From SXTU01 sp964496695 (GTDB lineage Bacteria > Verrucomicrobiota > Verrucomicrobiia > Limisphaerales > SXTU01), in NCBI GenBank assembly GCA_964496695.1, contig CAZCBE010000013.1, positions 1 to 64,000 of the forward strand: a stretch of DNA of 64,000 nt, written 5' to 3'. Shown in pieces: positions 15,952 through 23,531 of the stretch. Below the pieces are notes generated by a model. That model was not told the origin of the DNA. It did no database searches and saw only the letters and a program-made list of their open reading frames with translations. Every line of letters begins with the position of its first letter. Position 1 is the stretch's first letter. The translations under genes and the position numbers were made by a program.

Positions 15952-17328
15952 ATGCGCATCCGCAATCTCAATCCCGACGCCGACATCGGCGCGAGCGCCT
16001 GGTGGCTCGAAATCGACGGTCACCGCCTGCTCATGGACGCCGGCGTCCACCCCAAGCGCGAAGGCCGCGACGGCCTGCCCATGCTGGACCTGGTCAAGGA
16101 CACCGACCTCGACGCCATCGCCATCACCCACTGCCACCACGACCATGTCGGCGGGCTGCCGGTGGCCGTGCGGCATCACCGGCAGGCGCACGTCCTGATG
16201 ACGGAACTGAGCTACTTCCTCGTCGAGCGCGTGCTCCACAACTCGGTGAACGTGATGAAGCGCCAGCGCGAGGAGGCCGGCATCCGCGACTACCCGCTCT
16301 ACACGCACGAGGAAGTGGATGAGATCGCCCCGCTCTTCCAGGGCTTCAAATACAACCGCCCGGTGGAGTGGGCGTTCCAGAAGACCCGGGGCGCGATCAA
16401 CGGCTCGCCCACGCTGGAATTCTTCGACGCCGGGCATGCGCTGGGCTCCGCCGGCATCCTGGTGCGCGGCAAGCGCGAGACCCTCTTCTACACCGGCGAC
16501 GTCTGCTTCCACGACCAGACCATCCTGAAAGGGGCGCGGTTTGAAGGTGTGAAGGCCGACGTCCTCATCATGGAGACCACGCGCGGCAACCGCGCGATGA
16601 CGCCCGGCTTCACCCGCGAGGCCGAGCTGGCCCGGCTCATCGAGGCCATCCGGGAGACGCTCAAACGCAAGGGCTGCGTGCTCATCCCCACCTTCGCCCT
16701 GGGCCGCAGCCAGGAAATCCTCGCCGCGATCGCCCTCGCCATCCGGGCCGGGAAGCTGAAGCACCAGCCCATCTACATCGGCGGCCTGGGCCGCGTCTTC
16801 ACGGAGATCTACGACCTCGAGTCCCATCGCACCCACCGCCAGCACAGCAGCCTCCAGCTCCACGAGGCGTTGAACCTGGTGGTGCTCGAAAAAGGCCAGG
16901 CCGAATCCATGCGGCTGGCGGGCGGGCGCATCTTTGTCATCACCGCCGGCATGATGAGCGAGCACACCGCCGCACACGACCTCGCCGCGCGCATGATGGG
17001 GGACGCCCGCCACGGCATCTTCTTCGTCGGCTACGCGGACCCCGACACGCCGGGCGGCCACCTCAAGGCCAGCCTGCCGGGCAAGCCGTTCCTCTTCAGC
17101 CCCAGCGCCGGCCAGCTCACCCGGAACTGCGAAATCCGGGATTTCGACCTGTCCGCCCATGCCAACCGCAGCGAACTGCTCGACTTCGTCAGCGAAGTCT
17201 CGCCCCGCACCGTGCTGCTCGGCCACGGCGACGCGGTGGCCCGCGCCTGGTTCGCGGAGCAAATCCAGGCCCGGCATCCCAAAATCAAAGTAATCCAGCC
17301 CGCTCCCGGCCAGCTCAGCGAAGTGTAG
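15952..17328 (+). CDS. Beta-CASP metallo-beta-lactamase-fold protein (RNA-processing type)
   Basis: 458 residues. The metallo-beta-lactamase signature THCHHDHVGG gives H60, H62, D64 and H65; GHALGSAGI and YTGDVCF supply further metal ligands. The beta-CASP part includes ETTRGNR, PTFALGRSQEIL, the YIGGLGRVF block and ITAGMMSEHTA, and the C-terminal LSAHANRSELLDF and LLGHGD complete the active site. These are features of the YSH1/CPSF73-like exonucleases/endonucleases that process RNA. The ATG at 15952 begins directly at the fold. The open frame upstream to 15694 passes through a GTTGAAGGG-type repeat and is not used. Confidence 0.92.
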   Translation: MRIRNLNPDADIGASAWWLEIDGHRLLMDAGVHPKREGRDGLPMLDLVKDTDLDAIAITHCHHDHVGGLPVAVRHHRQAHVLMTELSYFLVERVLHNSVNVMKRQREEAGIRDYPLYTHEEVDEIAPLFQGFKYNRPVEWAFQKTRGAINGSPTLEFFDAGHALGSAGILVRGKRETLFYTGDVCFHDQTILKGARFEGVKADVLIMETTRGNRAMTPGFTREAELARLIEAIRETLKRKGCVLIPTFALGRSQEILAAIALAIRAGKLKHQPIYIGGLGRVFTEIYDLESHRTHRQHSSLQLHEALNLVVLEKGQAESMRLAGGRIFVITAGMMSEHTAAHDLAARMMGDARHGIFFVGYADPDTPGGHLKASLPGKPFLFSPSAGQLTRNCEIRDFDLSAHANRSELLDFVSEVSPRTVLLGHGDAVARAWFAEQIQARHPKIKVIQPAPGQLSEV

Positions 17329-17497
17329 GCGGGTGCCTGCACATCTTGGCTCGCTGCCCATGAACCGCCCGGCGCGCACCTTGCCCCGGCGCGAATGGAT
17401 ACGGCCTCGCCGAACCACTGGCGTGCTCGGGTCTCGCCCCGCTCGTGCCTCGCGGGGCGAGGGAGACAGCGGTGCGTCGTGCCTAGGCCAGCGGTGG

Positions 17498-17656
17498 GCG
17501 CATCTCGACACTGCCCCGACAGCCGATGGAGCACGGGTCTGTGACCCGCAGGAACGTTCGAACGTCCGTCCCGCCGGCCTACACGGATGGCATCAGACGA
17601 GGGTGGCCGCTGCGGGTCGCAGACCCGCGCTCCGGGGGCAGTGTCGAGATACGCCC
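17498..17656. repeat. Nested inverted repeat of the GGAGCGC double-hairpin type
   Basis: Outer arms at 17498-17519 and 17635-17656; inner arms at 17528-17551 and 17610-17633, each inner arm with its own hairpin (CGGGTCTGTGACCCG, CGGGTCGCAGACCCG). Part of a 667-bp gene-free region (17329-17995) that otherwise contains the second copy of the repeat seen at 40-210. Confidence 0.85.
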
Positions 17657-17885
17657 GCCAGCGGTCGCGAACTCACTGCGGCTTCGATCTCGTTGCCGGC
17701 CACTGGTCCCGGCACGAAGGGGGGGCAAGGGCTGAAAGCGCGGCAGTTAGGGGGCCGTTGGTTCTCTCCCTAAGGGCGCGGGAGAATCTTCGGCAGCAAC
17801 GTATCCAAGCGAAGCACTTTTGCTAACCGAGGCGGGCTACGTGGCTCCTCATCCAAGCGGGAGAGGGCTGGGGTGAGGGTGAACG
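17657..17885. repeat. Dispersed repeat copy B (direct copy of 40-210), interrupted
   Basis: Positions 17657-17772 align with about 55-170 and 17858-17885 with about 172-200. The 85 bp between them are absent from copy A. It lies upstream of the Kef-type antiporter gene. Confidence 0.75.
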
Positions 17886-17995
17886 GCCACGAAGGTCCGC
17901 CCGTTCCGTTTTACCAAACTATTTCCACAGTTGGTGTAAGACGCTGTGAAAAGTCCGTTTTCATCTGCTCGCTCTGCAGTTAAATTCCGTCCGCG

Positions 17996-19438
17996 ATGAA
18001 GCGAAGCATCCTGATCTATCTGGCCATTCTCGCGTTCTTTGGGGCGGGCATCTATCTGGTGATCAAGGCGGGCCAGCAATTGCCGCCCCCGACCGGCGAA
18101 AGCGCGCGGGCAGCGGTCGGCATCACTGCGCCGGGGGCCGCGAGCAGCCCGGCTTCGGCCTGGTCGGCCATGAGCGAGAACATGAAGGACCCGCTCAGCC
18201 GGCTGCTGCTGCAGGTCATCGTCATCGTGCTCGCCACCCGGGCGGTCGGCACGATTTTCGTCCGCTGCGGGCAGCCGGCGGTCGTGGGTGAGGTGCTCGC
18301 GGGGATTCTGCTGGGGCCCTCGTTGCTGGGCTGGGTCTGGCCGGAAGCGGCGGGTTTCCTCTTTCCGAAGGAGTCGCTGGGCGTCCTGAAGCTCTTGAGC
18401 CAGATCGGCGTGTGCCTGTTCATGTTTGTCGTCGGGCTGGAGCTGGAGGTAAGCCACCTGCGGCAGAAGGCGCGGACCGCCGTGATGGTGAGCCACGTGA
18501 GCATCATGTTCCCCTACTTCCTCGGCGTGCTGGCGGCACTGTTCCTTTACCCGAACTACTCGGCTTCCGGCACCTCGTTCCCGGCGTTCGCCTTGTTCAT
18601 GGGCATCGCCCTGAGCATCACCGCGTTCCCGGTGCTGGCGCGCATTCTGGCGGAGCGCGGCATCGCCAAAACCTTTCTGGGCAGCACGGCCATCACCTGC
18701 GCCGCCGTGGACGACGCCACGGCCTGGGCCATCCTCGCCTTCGTCGTCGCCATTGCCCGAGCGACCAGTCTGGTGTCCACGGCCTTTTGCCTGGGGTTGG
18801 TGATCGTGTTTGTGGTGCTGATGCTCTGGGGCGTGCGCCCGCGCCTGCCGCGCTGGCTGGGCGTGGACCGGATGGAAGGCGGCGCGCCGAGCCGGGCCGT
18901 GCTGGGCACCGTGCTCATCCTGCTGCTGAGTTCCGCACTGGCGACTGAACTGATCGGCATTCACGCGCTGTTCGGCGCGTTCGTCGCCGGCGTGGTGATG
19001 CCGGACAAAAAGGAATTCCGCGACTACCTCGTCGTGCGGCTGGAGAGTTTTAGTTCGCTGTTTCTGCTGCCGCTGTTCTTCGCCTTCAGCGGACTGCGCA
19101 CGCAGGTGGGCCTGCTGGACGACGCAACCAGTTGGCTGGTCTGCCTGGGCATCATCAGCATCGCCACCCTCGGCAAACTGGGCGGCACCATGGTCACCGC
19201 GCGATTGACCGGCATGAACTGGAACGACTCCTTCGCACTCGGCGCGCTGATGAACACCCGCGGCCTCGTGGAACTCGTCGCGCTGAACATCGGCTACGAC
19301 CTGGGCATCCTGCCCCCGCGCATCTTCGCCATGATGGTCCTCATGGCGCTGGTCACAACCTTCATGACCGGCCCGCTGCTGAATCTGGCCGAGTGGGCCA
19401 AGCGCCGCGTCGTGCCCGTGGAGCACCCGGCCATCTGA
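17996..19438 (+). CDS. Kef-type cation:proton antiporter (CPA2 family)
   Basis: 480 residues with an N-terminal membrane helix, then about twelve more hydrophobic segments from residue 75 onward. Family features are GEVLAGILLGPSLLGWVWP, the discontinuous-helix segment AFPVLARIL, AAVDDATAWAIL with the paired acidic residues required for ion exchange, and MNTRGLVELVALNIGYDLG near the C-terminus. It probably exchanges K+ or Na+ for H+ at the cytoplasmic membrane. The regulatory TrkA-N (RCK) domain of KefB/C is absent, so it is a transport-only form. Monocistronic as far as can be seen. Confidence 0.9.
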   Translation: MKRSILIYLAILAFFGAGIYLVIKAGQQLPPPTGESARAAVGITAPGAASSPASAWSAMSENMKDPLSRLLLQVIVIVLATRAVGTIFVRCGQPAVVGEVLAGILLGPSLLGWVWPEAAGFLFPKESLGVLKLLSQIGVCLFMFVVGLELEVSHLRQKARTAVMVSHVSIMFPYFLGVLAALFLYPNYSASGTSFPAFALFMGIALSITAFPVLARILAERGIAKTFLGSTAITCAAVDDATAWAILAFVVAIARATSLVSTAFCLGLVIVFVVLMLWGVRPRLPRWLGVDRMEGGAPSRAVLGTVLILLLSSALATELIGIHALFGAFVAGVVMPDKKEFRDYLVVRLESFSSLFLLPLFFAFSGLRTQVGLLDDATSWLVCLGIISIATLGKLGGTMVTARLTGMNWNDSFALGALMNTRGLVELVALNIGYDLGILPPRIFAMMVLMALVTTFMTGPLLNLAEWAKRRVVPVEHPAI

Positions 19439-19520
19439 ACTGCGACTGCGCGTCGGTCGCGCCAGCCCGCAGGCAATAGACAGAATCCCATCGGAATTCG
19501 GCATTGGTGCTTCGGGTTTC

Positions 19521-19550
19521 TTGACATGCAACCATTTGGTTGCATATTCT
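19521..19550 (+). promoter_or_regulatory. Promoter and ArsR-type operator
   Basis: TTGACA at 19521-19526 and TATTCT at 19545-19550, spaced by 18 bp, form a good sigma-70-type promoter. The spacer is filled by ATGCAACCA-TT-TGGTTGCAT (19526-19545), a 9-bp perfect inverted repeat. Such CAACC...GGTTG operators are typical of ArsR regulators paired with SRPBCC proteins, so autorepression is inferred. Confidence 0.85.
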
Positions 19551-19558
19551 CACCCCAG

Positions 19559-19882
19559 ATGGATGCAGTGTTCAAAGCGCTCGCGGACGAAAGCCGTCGC
19601 CAACTGCTCGACCAGTTGCACCGGCACAACGGGCAGACGCTCGGTGAGCTGTGCGAAGACCTCGACATGACCCGGCAGGCGGTGACCAAACATCTCCGGT
19701 TGCTGGAGGAGGCACGGCTCGTCGCCATCGTCTGGCGCGGGCGCGAGAAGCTGCATTATCTCAATCCAGTGCCGATTCACGAGATCTCCGAGCGCTGGAT
19801 TGCCAAATACGAACGCCACCGCCTGCAAGCGTTGAGCGATCTGAAACGAGGCCTCGAAGCAAACCAAGACCAGCCGGAGTGA
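19559..19882 (+). CDS. ArsR-family transcriptional regulator
   Basis: 107 residues forming a winged helix: VFKALADESRRQLLDQL, LGELCEDLDMTRQAVTKHLRLLEEARLV (recognition helix) and the wing IVWRGREKLHYLNP. No metal-binding cysteine motif is present, matching the non-metal ArsR branch that sits with SRPBCC/AHSA1 genes. The ATG at 19559 is preferred to the one at 19526, because the latter is within the operator and promoter and adds 11 residues unlike the family. The SRPBCC gene begins 4 bp after its stop. Confidence 0.9.
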   Translation: MDAVFKALADESRRQLLDQLHRHNGQTLGELCEDLDMTRQAVTKHLRLLEEARLVAIVWRGREKLHYLNPVPIHEISERWIAKYERHRLQALSDLKRGLEANQDQPE

Positions 19883-19886
19883 CGTT

Positions 19887-20330
19887 ATGCAAAAGCCAAA
19901 GCTAGTTTACACCACCTACATCCGCTCGACCCCGAAAGACGTGTGGGCGGCCATCACCAAGCCTGAATTCACCCGGCAATACTGGGGCGGACTCGCCAAC
20001 ATCTCCGACTGGAAGAAAGGCTCCACCTGGCAGCACATGACTGCTGGCGAGCAGCCGGAAGCCTGGGTCACTGGCAAAGTATTGGAGAGCACTCCCCCCA
20101 AACGCCTCGTGCTGTCCTGGGCCGACCCCGACAATCTTGCCGACAGATCGCGCGTCACCTTCGAGATCGAAATCATCAAGGACTCGGTGTGCCTCACGGT
20201 GACACACGACCAGTTCAAGGCGCGTTCGCCAATGGTCGCAAAGGTGAACGGGGGCTGGCCGCGCGTGCTCTCCAGCATGAAATCCTTTCTGGAAACCGGT
20301 AAAGGCCTCGCCGCTGCGGGTTGCAAATGA
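19887..20330 (+). CDS. SRPBCC/AHSA1 domain protein
   Basis: 147 residues. The opening VYTTYIRSTPKDVWAAITKPEFTRQYWGG, the VLESTPPKRLVLSW strand and the C-terminal GWPRVLSSMKSFLETG helix are the signature of the START/Bet-v1-like AHSA1 (activator of Hsp90 homologue) group. The fold is a helix-grip with a hydrophobic pocket; ligands are unknown. Co-transcribed with the ArsR regulator (4-bp spacing), an arrangement common in soil bacteria. Confidence 0.9.
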   Translation: MQKPKLVYTTYIRSTPKDVWAAITKPEFTRQYWGGLANISDWKKGSTWQHMTAGEQPEAWVTGKVLESTPPKRLVLSWADPDNLADRSRVTFEIEIIKDSVCLTVTHDQFKARSPMVAKVNGGWPRVLSSMKSFLETGKGLAAAGCK

Positions 20331-20442
20331 CCCAAGGCCGGCTCCAGGCCGGCTCACCCGTGCTCAGCAGAGATGCCGGGGCTGACCACGGGTGCGCTCC
20401 GGCCAGGGAACTACGGTTTCGCTGGCTGCACCAGCCGCTGCC

Positions 20443-21177
20443 TCAGCGTGGCAGCCGAACCCCGCGGTAAACCGTCACGGATGAGCCCTCCGCCAAAAAG
20501 GCGGATGATGGCCGGCGACTCAAGGCGGCGCTGAAGCACTCGCCATACAGGCCGGAAACATCGCAGTCCAGGATCGCCTCCGCCACGTCATACACCCGCC
20601 AGCGCGGATGTTCGACCCGGTATTCCAGAGTGGAGCCGTCCGGTTGAGCGTTGTAGCCCCAATAGTGTTCGGTGATGAACTCCGCCTCCGAGCCGGGCGG
20701 CAAAAGCTGCGCCTCACCGCGCAGCATCAGCTTCAAACGGTTCTCCCGGCCGCTGAAGCGCCACGAGTATTCCGCGGACCTCAACCTGCCGGACTCCGTT
20801 TCAATCCGGTGCGCCATCGGCAACGCGATGTAAGGTTCGTAGTAGAGCTTCCGTGCGGTGAGCGCGATGGCTGCGCGCGGAACGATCTCCTTGATGAACA
20901 CCACCCCGCGTCGCCAGCCCTCTTCCGCTTTGCGCCGCACATAGAACCGCAGGTTCACTTCTTCGAAATTGCGATGGAAGGGAATCGGAATGCCAACAAT
21001 GCGGGTGCTCAGGAACTGGAAACCGACAACCGAGACCAAAACCTTTCCCTGCCACAAATCCAGTTCGGTCCCGGCCGGGACGAACGGGGCGAGGACGGAC
21101 GGCTCCACCTCATAGTTCAGCATCGCCAGGTGTTTCCACTCGGCGGTGAGAAATGGCTTGGGGCCGTCAGCGCTCAC
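20443..21177 (-). CDS. DUF2071 (YqjF-like) protein
   Basis: 244 residues from a GTG at 21177. The sequence FLTAEWKHLAMLNYEVEPSVLAPFVPAGTELDLWQGKVLVSVVGF and the following RNFEEVNLRFYVRR are diagnostic for DUF2071, related in fold to acetoacetate decarboxylase. The later EAQLLPPGSEAEFITEHYWGY segment also fits. No catalytic residue assignment is possible. Frames upstream of 21177 remain open to 21351 but read a Pro/Arg-rich sequence unlike the family. Antisense to and downstream of the ArsR operon, separated by a short CCGGC-type palindrome at about 20335-20360. Confidence 0.85.
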   Translation of the reverse strand: MSADGPKPFLTAEWKHLAMLNYEVEPSVLAPFVPAGTELDLWQGKVLVSVVGFQFLSTRIVGIPIPFHRNFEEVNLRFYVRRKAEEGWRRGVVFIKEIVPRAAIALTARKLYYEPYIALPMAHRIETESGRLRSAEYSWRFSGRENRLKLMLRGEAQLLPPGSEAEFITEHYWGYNAQPDGSTLEYRVEHPRWRVYDVAEAILDCDVSGLYGECFSAALSRRPSSAFLAEGSSVTVYRGVRLPR

Positions 21178-21483
21178 CTGGCCTGGATGCACCCTTACGC
21201 GCGGGACAGGGCATTCTCGCTGACGAAGAGGTTGCGGGACCGGAAGGCGGGCGGGCTCTCCAGCAGCAAGACAGCACGCACGGCGGTCAGCGGCGTGGCG
21301 AACCAGCCGGTCGCAGGATTCGTAGTTTGAGGTTCGTTGTTCACGAACCACAGATTACCAACCATGAAACGCGGACGCCATTATCTTGTCGCCTTGCGCG
21401 GCGGCCAACCGCGTTGCGGTTATACTTGGTGCCGCGAGTGGCGATGCAGAGAATTTTTGCTACCGTTTGGACCAGAACTTTTT

Positions 21484-21969
21484 ATGAGCGACACGAAAGC
21501 AAAAAACACCATCTGCGTTTGGTTCAACAAGGATGCGCAGGATGCGGCGCGCTTTTACGCGGCCACTTTCCCCAACAGTGAAGTCACCGCGATTCTCAAA
21601 GCCCCGGGTGACTATCCAGATGGCAAGGAGGGCGAAATCCTCACGGTGGAGTTCACCGTCTGCGGCATTCCGTGCATCGGTCTCAACGGCGGGCCGCAGT
21701 TCAAGCACTCCGAGGCCTTCTCCTTCCAGATCGCGACGGACACCCAGGAGGAAACGGACCGCTACTGGAACGCGATTGTCCGCAACGGCGGCCAGGAGAG
21801 CGCGTGCGGCTGGTGCAAAGACCGCTGGGGAATCTCCTGGCAAATCACGCCACGCGCGTTGATCAATGCGTTGACGGCCGGCGGCGCTGAAGCCAAGCGC
21901 GCCTTCGAAGCGATGATGGAAATGGGCAAGATCGACATCGCCAAAATCGAGGCCGCCCGCCGCGGCTGA
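21484..21969 (+). CDS. VOC-superfamily protein (PhnB/3-demethylubiquinone methyltransferase-like)
   Basis: 161 residues. One glyoxalase-like unit: TICVWFNKDAQDAARFYAATFPNSEV, then EGEILTVEFTVCGIPCIGLNGG and FSFQIATDTQEETDRYWNAI, ending CKDRWGISWQITPRAL and FEAMMEMGKIDIAKIEAA. This matches the PhnB-like group often annotated as 3-demethylubiquinone-9 3-methyltransferase, whose true activity is usually unknown. The ATG at 21484 precedes the first beta strand. A decayed copy of its 3' two thirds lies at 23162-23497, beyond the transposase and its repeats. Confidence 0.88.
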   Translation: MSDTKAKNTICVWFNKDAQDAARFYAATFPNSEVTAILKAPGDYPDGKEGEILTVEFTVCGIPCIGLNGGPQFKHSEAFSFQIATDTQEETDRYWNAIVRNGGQESACGWCKDRWGISWQITPRALINALTAGGAEAKRAFEAMMEMGKIDIAKIEAARRG

Positions 21970-22050
21970 TGGGGACGAAGGGGGTTGCCGTCGGCAGACC
22001 AACATTGCGGCAACGTCCTTATGTTGGGTTACGAATCAAACCTGACCGAA

Positions 22051-22148
22051 CAATCCCAACGGGATTGTGTCCTCCAGCCCAAGGTTGCCGAGCTTGCGAG
22101 GTTACCTTGGGTCGCAATTCGGAAATCGATTCAACCGCAACGCGGTTG
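22051..22148. repeat. REP-type palindromes, left of the transposase
   Basis: CAATCCCAACGGGATTG at 22051-22067 and CAACCGCAACGCGGTTG at 22132-22148, with the pair CCCAAGGT (22078-22085) / ACCTTGGG (22104-22111) between them. The arms of each palindrome vary in a compensated way, as in structured REP/BIME elements. Confidence 0.85.
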
Positions 22149-22172
22149 TGGCATTTTCCGCAAGGCGACGAT

Positions 22173-22628
22173 TCAATCCCAAACGTATTTCTCATCCCAC
22201 TCGATCTCGTGCTTGCGCAACAACGCGTGCAACTCGTCCTGAAATCCAATCTTACGGTGATGCTCCTCTTGTCCGGCGATGTATTCCTTGACCTCCGGCA
22301 GCTTCGACTGGCTCACGGAGAAATCCGCATAGCCGCCTTGCCATTCGAAGTCGGCGTAATCGCGACCGCGCTCCTTCAGCCAGAGGTTCGAGACGCGTTT
22401 CAATTCCTTTACCCATTCCGCCTGCGTGATGGTGCGCCCGAAGCGCGCGAGCAGATGCACATGGTCCTCCACGCCGCCGACGAGGAGGGGCGGGCAATCG
22501 AGTTGCTTGGAGACACCGCCGAGATACGCATGGAGCGCGTCGCGCGTGGGTTTGTCGCGCAGGAACGGCCGGCGGTCTTTGGTGGAGAAGACGAGATGAA
22601 TGTAAACGGCGGAAAGGGATTGTGGCAT
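22173..22628 (-). CDS. REP-associated tyrosine transposase (RayT, IS200-like Y1)
   Basis: 151 residues, the usual length for this group. The HUH motif is in VEDHVHLL (H56 and H58), and the nucleophilic tyrosine is in WQGGYADFSVSQS (Y100), a hallmark of REP-associated transposases. The start MPQSLSAVYIHLVFSTK is also typical. These enzymes bind and nick REP palindromes and are thought to spread them. The gene sits in the middle of at least six palindromes of matching type. No second transposase gene or terminal inverted repeat was seen, so it is a single-copy domesticated type rather than a classical insertion sequence. Confidence 0.93.
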   Translation of the reverse strand: MPQSLSAVYIHLVFSTKDRRPFLRDKPTRDALHAYLGGVSKQLDCPPLLVGGVEDHVHLLARFGRTITQAEWVKELKRVSNLWLKERGRDYADFEWQGGYADFSVSQSKLPEVKEYIAGQEEHHRKIGFQDELHALLRKHEIEWDEKYVWD

Positions 22629-22698
22629 GTGGGAAGGATGCCAAATCGCGTCGGCGTGTTCCAATCCCAAAGGCGACGTGTCGTCGCGAACCATCGTT

Positions 22699-22926
22699 CA
22701 ATCCCAAAGGGATTGCGTCCACCAGCCCTGGGTTGCGAGGAACGAGCTACCCTGGGAAGTCGGAGGCGGAATTTCACAACCCCAACGGGGTTGCGGCGAA
22801 TTCGCGAGCGATGACGGAAACGGACTGGCCACAACCCCGTTGGGGTTGATGATGATTGGCGGACGGTGCTCCAGGGTAGCTCGCGCCTCGCAACCCTGGG
22901 CTTTGGGACGGAATCCCGTTGGGATT
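22699..22926. repeat. REP/BIME cluster, right of the transposase
   Basis: Palindromes at 22699-22715, 22777-22793, 22832-22848 and 22912-22926, using CAATCCC/GGGATTG or CAACCCC/GGGGTTG stems. CCCTGGGTTGCGAGG-type and AGCTACCCTGGG-type arms lie between them in head-to-tail and inverted pairs. Confidence 0.88.
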
Positions 22927-22999
22927 CTTGAGCCGGAGCAGCGCAACTGGCGAGCATGGTGCGTTCAAGCGAACGGAGAGGATGGCAACTATTCCAAGA

Positions 23000-23085
23000 C
23001 ACTGAATTTCCGAATCGGTGATTCGGAGATCTCCGCGAAGACGGACACTGGCGATTTCCGAGACACTGTCTCGGAAATTCAATGA
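23000..23085. repeat. Triple palindrome within an inverted repeat
   Basis: Outer complementary ends ACTGAATTTCCGA and TCGGAAATTCAATG enclose CCGAATCGGTGATTCGG (23010-23026), CGGAGATCTCCG (23024-23035) and CCGAGACACTGTCTCGG (23058-23074). A further REP palindrome follows at 23098-23114. Confidence 0.75.
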
Positions 23086-23161
23086 CGCGCCCGCGAACAA
23101 TCCCAACGGGATTGCGCCCTCCAGCCCAAGGTTGGTGCGCCAGCGCCTACCGTGCGACTTT

Positions 23162-23497
23162 CCTCGTGGCAAGGAGGGCGAAATACTCACGGTGGAGTTC
23201 GCCGTCTTCGCCCTTCCGTGCCTGGGTCTCAACGGCGGTCCTGAATTTCCGAAAACCCAAGCCTTCTCCTTCCAAATCGCGACGGACATCCTACTGGAAT
23301 GCGATCGTCAGCAACGGCGGACAGGAAAGCGCGTGCGGCTGGTGCAAAGACCGCTGGGGTATTTCCTGGCAAATCACGCCGCGCGTGTTGATGGACGCGC
23401 TGGCGGCCGGCGGCGCTGAAGCCAAGCGCACCTTCGAAGCGATGATGGAAATGGGCAAGATCACATCGCCAAAATCGAAGCCGCCAGCCACGGCTGA
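23162..23497 (+). pseudogene. Decayed duplicate of the VOC-superfamily gene
   Basis: DNA from GGCAAGGAGGGCGAAAT onward aligns with about 21622-21969. The copy lacks the 5' third. It also lacks about 21 bp after GCGACGGACA (the TQEETDR codons) and one base in ATGGGCAAGATCACATC, so the frame breaks at least twice. It still ends in CGGCTGA like the intact gene. It is probably the relic of a tandem duplication later separated by the REP cluster. Confidence 0.85.
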
Positions 23498-23531
23498 AGG
23501 AAACGACGGCGTTGGCTGGACTAACAGCGAA

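Noticed and set aside
22051..23114. Possible CRISPR array from regularly recurring CAATCCC units
   Set aside because: Units are palindromic pairs of varying stems with irregular spacing around a Y1 transposase, which fits REP/BIME and not repeat-spacer arrays; no cas genes.
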